From Linepithema humile (taxonomy: Eukaryota; Arthropoda; Insecta; Hymenoptera; Formicidae), in the NCBI RefSeq assembly GCF_040581485.1, contig NC_090130.1:16247656-16311655 (forward strand): DNA of 64,000 nt, read 5' to 3'. Each line of letters opens with the position of its first letter. The stretch's first letter is position 1. The position numbers and the translations under genes were made by a program. This document shows, in pieces, positions 55,717 to 64,000 of the stretch. Below the pieces are notes generated by a model. The model saw only the letters and a program-made list of their open reading frames with translations, did no database searches and was not told the origin of the DNA.

Positions 55717-55798
55717 GGCCGCACCAGTTGGGTGCCGCTCGTGTCGCTCACCCGCAGCCCACGTGCATCGTATTGCCCTTGGCGAAGTCTTACCGCGA

Positions 55799-56130
55799 GT
55801 AAGTGCAACACATATTGCCCTGTGTGAGTTTCTGTGCTGTCGCGAACGCCGCTATCACGCGTCTCGCTCTCAGTGAAACACATATTGCTCCCGTGCAAGT
55901 TTCTGTGTAACCGCGGACGCCGCTATCACGCGTCTCGCTCTTAGTGCAACACATATTGCCCCGCGCAAGTTTCTGTGTAACCGCGGACGCCGCTATCATG
56001 CGTCTCGCTCTCTCAGTGCAAGTGCGGACGCCGCTATCACGCGTCGCGCTCTCAGTGCAGCACATATTGCCCTGCGCAAGTTTCTGTGTTCTCACGGACG
56101 CCGCTATCACGCGTTTCGCTCTCCGTGTGA
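55799..56130. repeat. Tandem ~70-bp repeat in the BEL leader, about five units
   Basis: Units marked by acacatattgcc at 55806, 55876, 55946 and 56060 and by cgccgctatcacgcgtctcg; one shortened unit lies near 56015. Non-coding leader duplication. Confidence 0.85.
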
Positions 56131-56371
56131 GAAATCTCGCGTTCGAGCGTATTTTTCGTTGAAAAAAGACGTTGCTCGAGATCCGAGCTTCGTCGGCGCC
56201 ACTGTCACGCGCCTAGTTGTCTTCGTGTCATTGGACACAACTTTCTTTCCGCAACCGCACTCTTATTGCCTCATTGAGTTGCGCTCGCTGCATTTAAGTG
56301 CCGTCAGTGATTAATCGTAGTAAGAGACTGCCGATTAAATAGTGACTTTCGTTATCTTTCCCGCCGTGATC

Positions 56372-57341
56372 ATGACGGATGTGAGAAACTTGTTGATCGA
56401 ACAGAGTACCACAATAGACTCGCTCAAAAGAGTGCTAGTGAACTTCAAGAGCGAACTTTCAAAAGCAAACCTGACGCTTCTGAAGACGCAAGGGCGTCTC
56501 TCGCAACTGGAATCACTCTGGGACTCCTGTCGCCGCCTGCATGTCAAATTGCTGCAGATTGCCACGGCGGAGGAGCAGAGGACGCTGTCTTATTTCCAAG
56601 GAGACAAATTCTTGGCCGATGAGAAAATCTACCAGGTACATACTGCAGGACACGCTGCAGGAAACGATAAGTCGTTATACTCATACTCAAGTTGTCTCGC
56701 GTAATCGCAGTATTGATTCCTCCATTCATGATTCGAATAACAATTGCTTTCAATTACCGCGTATAGCACTTCCTAAATTTGGCGGTAAGCTTACTGATTG
56801 GTAGAGCTTTCGAAATACTTTTGAATCTCTCGTGGCTAATAATGAGGCGCTTTTCAATACGCAAAAGTTTTATTACTTGAAGACCAGCGTCATCGGCGAC
56901 GCGGCCCTGATTATTAATAATCTGTGCATTTCTGACGCCAATTATGATTCTGCGTGGCAATTGTTAATCGATGAATACGATGACGAGCAAACTCTAGTCC
57001 ACTCTCATTTGCACGCATTTGTGAGTCTGCCTCAAATGAAAACTGAAAACGTAAACAACTTGAAGAAGTTGCGCGACACAGTGTCTGCATCGATAGCCGC
57101 ATTGAATAATCTTGGTCGTCCGGTAGATCAGTGGGATGACATTCTAGTTTATTTAATTTCTCAAAAGTTCAGCCCGCGGACTCGAAGCGAGTGGAATTTG
57201 AAATGTCCTACGAACAACGCGCTTCCATCTTATAAGGACATTAATGCATTTTTAATTCTTCGCATTCGCGGATTGTCGGATTTCAACGAAACTTCGAAGG
57301 ATACGGTCGTTCCAAAAGTGATAAGTCGCGCTCTTCGGTAA
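56372..57341 (+). pseudogene. BEL/Pao gag remnant
   Basis: ATG 56372 opens MTDVRNLLIEQSTTIDSLKR, a helical N-terminus. A frameshift near 56650 and a TAG at about 56802 precede the central part (LVANNEALFNTQKFYYLKTS; DQWDDILVYLISQKFSPRTR), which follows the DUF1759 capsid pattern of Pao elements. The frame stops at 57341. Confidence 0.75.
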
Positions 57342-59904
57342 ACAATGTCTCAGTAGTGAAATGCGTATGCTGCTCGGGCAATCATCATGTATCGAAATGC
57401 GAAGATTTCTTGCGAAAATCAGTCGTACAATGAAACGCTCTTATACGTCAAAATAAGTTGTGTTTCAATTGTTCAAGATTGGGTCACTTTACTCACAAAT
57501 GTTTAAGCAAATATCGATGTTCACACTGTTGTCGCACGCATTATTCGCTGTTGCATTCTGCTAACAATGATGCGTCAGATACGCTTGAAAATTCTACGTC
57601 TGCGAAACCGGGCTCTTCATCTGTGAAATCGCTCTCGCCAGCGGAGTTGCGCACGACTTCCGCCACCAGCGAAGCATTTATCGCGAGTGTGATGACCATA
57701 CAACCGCCGCTCGTCGTGATGCCAAACATTCTTTTGGCCACTGCGTGGGTCGACCTTCACACTTCCGAGGGCCGATGCCTTAAAGTTCGTGCGTTATTAG
57801 ATCAGGGATCAACATTCAGTTTCGTATCAGAGTCCCTTTGTCAAGCGCTGCGTACAAAGCGTCAGCAAACCGATCTGCAAATCGAGTGTTTCGGTGAACG
57901 GTTTACGAGTTCGGCAAAATCACGCGTACTCTTGACATTAACACCGTGCGCTGTCTAAGTCTGCGTTTCCCTTGACAGCTTACGTCTTTCAGCGTATTAC
58001 TTCGTACGCAGCATCGTGAATTCAGTCTGTATAGTCGTGGCCTCATTTGCGAGGATTGTCTCTTGCCGATCCTGATCCATCCAGTCATCAGCGAATTCAT
58101 ATGTTAATTGGTGCCAACATTTATGGTTCTCTTTTGAAGAACGATGTGCGTCAAGGTCCGCTCGGCACGCCAACCGCACAATTGACCGCTCTCGGTTGAA
58201 TCCTATCTGGTCCTACCGGTAATCGAGAATCAGCTTCTGAGGAAGCTTCTGTATTAAATTAAATTGCGTTCTTACGCAAAATGTTAACTCGTTGCTCCAG
58301 AGATTCTGGGAGGACGAGGATATCTCTCTGTCGTTCCCTCTCTCCGAGGAGGAAGAGAGATGCGAACACCGCTTCAGTGACACTCATAGTCGCTCACTGG
58401 ATGGACGATATGTAGTTAGATTGCCATTTAAACATGCTCCGCCGATCGATATCGGAGACTCATTGCCCATTGCTCTTTCATGTTATAATAGACTTGAAAA
58501 AAGGCTGCAATCTCGTGCCGAGATTCGTTCTCAATATTGCGTTTCTCGAAGAATATCGCTCTCTCGGGCACATGAAACCTGTGGCTAGCACGGACAGAAC
58601 CGATTTTATTCCGGTTTACATTCCGCATCATCCTGTCTTACGTGAGGCTAGCTGCACTACTAAATTAAGAGTCGTGTTCAATGCATCGTGCAAAACACGG
58701 AACGGCTCTTCTTTAAACGATCATTTGTTGATCGGACCGAAGTTACAACAGGATCTTCCTGCTGTCCTGTTACGATGGCGCCAGTGGTGCTACGTTTACA
58801 CGGCGGACATCGCAAAGATGTTCCGTCAAATACTAATTGATCCGCTCGATGCGGACTTTCAGAGAATTCTTTGGCGTCCGTCGGATGACTCGCTAATTAT
58901 ATACTTTTGACTTCTTACCGTTACGTATAGTCTCGCGCCGGCTCCATACCTAGCCATGCGCGTCTTAAAGCAGCTTGCCCTCGACGAAGGTAATGCTTTC
59001 CCTTCTGCCGTTTCGATTCTTTAGGATTCGATATATGTGGATAATGCGCTGTTCGGGGCTGATGACGTCAGATCCCTCGCCGATGCTCGTTGTCAACTCG
59101 TCGAATTAATGAAAAGGGGAGGATTTCAGCTTCGTAAGTGGGCGTCAAATTCAAGCGATCTTCTTAGAGATCTTTTGGCTAACCACGGAGGTGACCGACC
59201 ATTTAATACTAAAGGACGAGTCTCTTAAAGTTCTCGGTTTTTCGTGGCTTCCTCAGGAAGACGCTTTTAGATTTGTTGTTAATTTAGCTGCACCGGACGC
59301 GCCGACAAAACGTTCCATATTGTTGTTTATTGCTAGACTGCACGATCCGCTCGGTTGAGCCGCGCCTGTCGTCATTGCTGCAAAAATCTTGCTGCAGGAA
59401 TCGTGGCTTCGTCAACCTTCAACATCATGGCCGATCCATGATGTTTCCAGTCTAATTGGGCCCGACGTTGCTCAACTTGTATTAATGGAGATCCGCAAGT
59501 CAGTCGCCCTTCATGTGGAAGGCAATGACGAGTGGGATCTGCTTCATCGATGTTCCAGTTGGAACAAATTAGTTCGTATTACCGCGTACGTACGCAGATT
59601 CGTCGTGCGCTCGAGACGAAAGGAAGGAGCTCAGTCCTTTGTCTCTGTTTTTTTAAACGCCGACGAGTTTCGTAAAGCCGAACTTTTATGGTTTCAATAC
59701 GATCAGCGAAGATCATTCACGTCTGAATTCAAGTCACTGAAAAAGAGTTCTTCAGTATCAAAATTAAGCCCGTTGAAAGCTTTAAGCCCATTTATTGGGG
59801 AAGATTCTTTACTCCGTCTTGGCGGGCGGTTAAAGAACTCAGCGCTTGGTTACGATGAGCAGTATCCAATAATTCTTCCGCAAAGTCGTTGGATAGGCAT
59901 TTAA
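57342..59904 (+). pseudogene. BEL/Pao pol remnant (knuckle, protease, reverse transcriptase)
   Basis: CCHC-type knuckles (CVCCSGNHHVSKCE; CFNCSRLGHFTHKC) lead to the protease (ALLDQGSTFSFVSESL, near 57793). The reverse transcriptase block begins near 58480: TKLRVVFNASCKTRNGSSLN, YTADIAKMFRQILIDPLD. The active-site box reads YVDNALFG (59034-59045), so the second catalytic Asp is replaced. Stops at 58908 and 59023 and frameshifts add to the loss. RNase H cannot be found; the last readable part (LLRLGGRLKNSALGYDEQ) is the integrase lead-in. Confidence 0.82.
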
Positions 59905-60258
59905 TGATTTAATCCGTTTTGCTTTTTTCCTTTTACCTTTATTTCGGACTTGACTGACATTACAACGTAAGTACTCGCTCGACTCGACTCCCTCTCGTGG
60001 CGCTTGCGTCCACTTCCGTTTTACAAATAATACAGGCGCGAAATTAAAACATTTGAAAGTAGCAGTAACATACCGCGCGCCTTGATAGATTCTGACTATC
60101 AAAATAAATAAAGTGGGTAATTAACAAATGTTGGAACAAATAAATTTTCTTGAAATCAAATAGTAACGTGACATAAATGTCTAACTCGAATTAACAAAAA
60201 TGTAACACTGTGAAGAGTGAGTACCACATATGATTAAACTAAACTGTTAAAACATAAG
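59889..60258 (-). repeat. 3' flank or LTR of the second BEL/Pao element
   Basis: Non-coding sequence after the pol stop on the minus strand. A TGTTAC word at about 60206 may begin the LTR, and a aaataaagg polyadenylation-like signal occurs near 59940. The exact end is unclear because the junction with the first BEL copy is the only boundary visible. Confidence 0.4.
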
Positions 60259-63200
60259 CTACTTCTTTTGAGTATTAGCATCTTCGGTAGGTAGTATAGC
60301 TAATTTGACAGCTGCTCTTTTGAATGAACCATTTGCAGTCTTAATAGTCGCAGTTCGAACAATGCCGTCGAGGCCTGGAAATATCTCTTCGACTCTTCCA
60401 ATCATCCATTTTAGGGGGGGTAGCCCATCCTCACGACAAACCACCAATTGTCCAATTCGGAGCGCTGGACCACGATTTGATTGCCATTTTGTTCGATTGT
60501 GAAGCTGAAGCAAATATTCGGATGACCAGCGTTTCCAAAAATGCTGCCTCATTTGCTCAAGGTGTTGCCATCGCGACAAGCGATTTGTCTTTAGGAAAGT
60601 TATGTCGGGTTCAGAATAGGACGTTATTGCCTCGCCTATAAGGAAGTGTCCTGCTGAAACATAACTCAAATCATTGGGATCTGAAGATACAGGAATTAAA
60701 GGTCTCGAATTAAGAATGGATTCTATTTGAATCGCCAAAGTTGAAGCCTCCTCGAAGGTGAGCGCCACATTAGCGGTGACCTTGTAGAAATGCCTCTTAA
60801 AGGCTTTCACCGTGGCCTCCCAAAGCCCTCCAAAATGAGGAGCTCGCGGGGGGATGAAATGCCACTTGATTTGATCCATCGCTGTCTCATCCTTGATTTT
60901 GCTTTGATGTTCCTCTTTACTGAATAGATTTCTAAGTTCCTCTAGTTCACGGTTAGCACCAACAAAATTGGTACCGTTGTCCGAAAAGACATTCGAAGGC
61001 TTACCTCTTCGTCCAATAAATCTTTTAAATGCATTGAGAAATGCGTCAGTGCTCATGTTTGATACCACCTCCAAGTGGACCGCCTTTGTCGCCAGACAAA
61101 CGAATATTGACACATAAGCCTTTACATTTTTACTGTTTCTACGCGACCCTTCGCGAACGTATATCGGTCCGCAAAAATCTATGCCTACGCAGCTGAAGGG
61201 TCTTGAAGGTGTAACACGATAGGCAGGTAGACTTCCCATTAATTGCTCTGAGAATCTTGGTCTATATACTTGAAGCATTTTATGCAGCCTTGTAATAATT
61301 TTCTTACCGTACCGCGCGCCTTGAGCGGCCAGTATTTAAGCCGTACAGCAGCTAAAGTTGCTTCTGCTCCCGTGTGCATGAGTCTTCGGTGCTCATGTTC
61401 GATAATAAGCCTTGTAAGATTTGATCGTTGATGTAATAGATACGGATGCTTGACATCTGATTGTAAGCTTGAACGTTGGAGTCTACCACCAACACGTATT
61501 AGGCCTTCCTGATCAATAAATGGATTTAATTGCTTCAAGTTGCTTTTACTTGATACAACTCCTTTGGCCTTTAAATCATTGATATCCTTATCGAATGTTG
61601 TTTCTTGATCTTTTCTTATTAATCTCTTGATAGCTTCTTGTAACTCCTCCACCGTCAAAGGTCCGTGCTCCTTTCGTCCTCTGCAATTGTGAGCGAAGCG
61701 TAAGCACGTAGCTGCCACTCGAATAAGTCTGCTGAATGTGGAGAATTTGCTGAATGGATGCCTTGCGAATAATTAGATATTGCAACCACCTTTAAATTAT
61801 CATATTCTTCATGCTGATGCTCATCATACTTCGTTATTTCGTCTTGATTTTTTAGTAGATAGTCACCATGTAGCCAACTGGGTCCTCCCCACCAGAGTTG
61901 AGAATTTATTAATTCCCTTGCATCAATTCCGCGCGAAATGAGATCAGCGGGGTTTTCTTTACTTTCAACATGATTCCAATTTTCTATGGATGTTATTTCT
62001 TGAATGTCTCCGACTCTATGCCCCACAAAGACCGGCAATTTCTTGTTTCTTGCTCGAAGCCAGTGCAACACTATTGATGAATCGGTCCAAAAATATTTGT
62101 TATTGATGTTAATTTCCAATGCATTTCTGACCTTGTCCATGAGCTGAGCTAGCAATTGCGCACCGCAAAGTTCCAATCTAGGTATTGACAATACCTTAAT
62201 AGGCGCGACTCGAGATTTGGAACATATCAATTGCACGTCTATGGCTCCATTACTCTTGGTGCTACGCATATAAATACAAGCACCGTAGGCCCGCTCGCTT
62301 GCATCACAGAATCCATGGAGTTCCTTGCGAACATTATGATCATCCTCAATAATTTTTCGTGGTATTTCAAGGTCTTCTAATTTCTGCAGCTCCTGAATGT
62401 AATGCGACCATTTTGACTGAAGATCCGTGGGTAGCGTTTCGTCCCAATCTATTTGCGTCTTCCACAGTTGTTGAATCATAATTTTTGCATTTATGATAAC
62501 TGGGCCCAGAAGTCCTAATGGATCAAATATTTGTGATATTTGCGACAGAATGGATCTCTTTGTGTGAGTACTTGAATTGATTCTGATTGAGATTCGATAC
62601 TGAAAAACGTCCCTGAGGGGGTTCCAACTAATGCCTAGAGTCTTTGCAAATCCATCTTTGTCCAGTTCTAATAGCTGACCTTTGGAAGAGCTTGAGAGAT
62701 TTTGCAATATTTCCCTATTGTTAGATGCCCATTTACGTATCTTGAATCCACCTTTACTAAGCATAGATATCAATTGATCACGGATTTCGAGCAATTTTGT
62801 TTTGCTGTTGGCACCCGTAATTAGGTCATCGACATAGAAGTCCCTACGTGCTACTGATGCTCCTTCGGGAAATGAATGGGCCTCTAAGTCAGCTAGCTGT
62901 CGTATCACCTTTGTGGCCACGAACGATGCTGATGCTGTGCCGTAGGTTAAGGTAAGTAGTTCATAGGTTTCAATGATATTTGCTGGATTTTCTCTCCATA
63001 GAATTCTCTGTAGCGACGTTTGCTCCTTGTTGACGATTATCTGCCTATACATCTTCTCGAGATCTCCTATTAGAACGTATTTGTACGTTTGGAAGCGTAT
63101 CAATATTGATGTACTTTCTTGTTGCAAAACAGGCCCTATCATGAGTGCATCATTTAATGAGACACCGCTCGAGGTCTTGCTTGATGCATCAAAGACTACC

Positions 63201-63978
63201 CGCAATTTTGTAGTAGTGCTGTCTTGCTTGATAATACAATGATGTGGCATATAAAAATGCGGCATATCATCGTTGACAGGTTCCTGGAGCTTACGCATGT
63301 GACCTAATTCTTTATATTCTTGCAGGAACTTGTTATATTCGATTCTACGTTGGGGATCCCGATTTAGTCTTTTTTCCAAGCTATGTAGTCGCTGTGTTGC
63401 AATCTTTCTGGAATGACCCAAGTTGTCAAGGATGTTTGTCTTGACTGGCAATGTTATGATGAATCTACCATCATGATTTCTTTTGTACGTTTTTTAGCAA
63501 AATGAATTTCACATGCACGTTCTTCAGGCGTTCTTGAATTTATTCTGTTACAGCCTTCCAATTGCCAAAACCTTGTAAGACTGTCATTTAATGGCTCCCT
63601 CACGGCCAAACTACAGATCGTACCTTTTGGATAGCGCCCTGTTGCGAGTTCGCCCGAGACAATCCATCCTAACAATGTCTTCTGCCAAGATGGTTGATTA
63701 TCTGCTAGCTTTATCCTGCCGATGCATAACAAGTCAAGGAATATCTCTGCTCCTATTAGAAGCTTTATTTTGGCTGGTTGATCAAATTGAGGATCTGCCA
63801 TTATGATGCCCTTGGGTATTTGTAAATCCTCCCTACTTATTCTGCTAACGGGAAGATTTTGTGTGATGGTGTCCACCACCAAGCAATCTAACGCTCTTTT
63901 GTATCCAGATGTGCGAGATCCTATAATAATTTTCGCAATGCTTCTCGTTTGTATGGATTGCTGACCGAGCCCACACAC
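60259..63978 (-). pseudogene. BEL/Pao pol, nearly complete with about three frameshifts
   Basis: Protease-side region 63978-63454 (LLIGAEIFLDLLCIGRIKL). Reverse transcriptase from about 63440: TTTKLRVVFDASSKTSSGVS, active-site DFYVDDLITGA. RNase H: HGFCDASERAYGACIYM, IPRLELCGAQLL, YFWTDSSIVLHWL. Integrase: the HHCC segment (HEHRRLMHTGAEAT; CIKC), then core Asp in CVGIDFCGPIYV, NVFSDNGTNFVGAN and FGGLWEATVKAF. Frames change near 63480, 61685 and 61270; between those points long readings are intact and the catalytic residues are kept, so this copy is younger than the first BEL. Confidence 0.9.
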
Positions 63979-64000
63979 TGGAATATTAGTATCTCGCTTA

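Larger units (their letters stand above)
59889..64000 (-). mobile_element. Second BEL/Pao element, runs off the window
   Basis: Minus-strand pol with protease-like, reverse transcriptase, RNase H and integrase parts, from a lineage different from the copy at 55097-59888 (their shared motifs differ widely). Inserted at, or joined to, the broken end of the first copy. Gag and the 5' LTR lie beyond 64000. Confidence 0.85.

Overview
The window reads as a repeat-rich, A+T-rich insect nuclear genome, most likely a hymenopteran such as an ant. That organism call is an inference from the kinds of element present, from GT-AG introns and from one recognisable host gene; no marker gene names the species. 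I see no tRNA, rRNA or prokaryotic genes. Almost everything is transposable-element DNA in several nested layers. The one confident host gene is a WD40-repeat protein resembling the EML (echinoderm microtubule-associated protein-like) family. Two of its exons lie on the minus strand at 13506-13688 and 23661-23823, on either side of a 9,972-bp intron packed with transposons.

Layout. 1-1190: poly(A)-ended non-LTR tail and a ~150-bp tandem repeat. 1830-9660: a decayed RTE-type reverse transcriptase broken by an LTR-like block, a foldback element, a Tc1-type transposase and a 566-bp mariner remnant with TA duplications. 11707-12718: foldback element. 13506-23823: EML-like gene whose intron holds a Tc1-like shell (13770-14845), a complete but dead Gypsy element (15172-20985), two 'cagggtg' elements and a small MITE. 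24031-28394: an unclassified element made of strings of short hairpins, interrupted by a hAT element (25135-28386, 8-bp duplication). 29726-31150: a mariner with DD41D spacing running into a 490-bp (ACGC)n tract. 31579-33446: right end of a degraded Polinton. 33860-35250: second copy of the hairpin-string element, inverted.

35698-50225 is the most interesting object: a 14.5-kb Polinton/Maverick (virus-like DNA transposon) with inverted termini and a perfect 6-bp target duplication (TATGTT). It encodes a protein-primed DNA polymerase B (spliced, broken), retroviral-type integrase, packaging ATPase, adenovirus-type cysteine protease, two capsid-like proteins, a parvovirus-like phospholipase A2 protein, and several proteins I cannot assign. 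The virion-type genes are transcribed leftward and ATPase/integrase rightward from a shared central region near 40.9-41.1 kb; polB and an orphan spliced gene run leftward from the right end. At least three promoters share one TATA module. Many of the core genes carry frameshifts or stops, so this copy looks inactive as read.

50500-54680: a palindrome-rich block around a higher-order satellite of ~45-bp hairpin monomers. 55097-59888: a truncated BEL/Pao element (plus strand). 59889-64000: a second, different BEL/Pao element (minus strand) running off the window edge.
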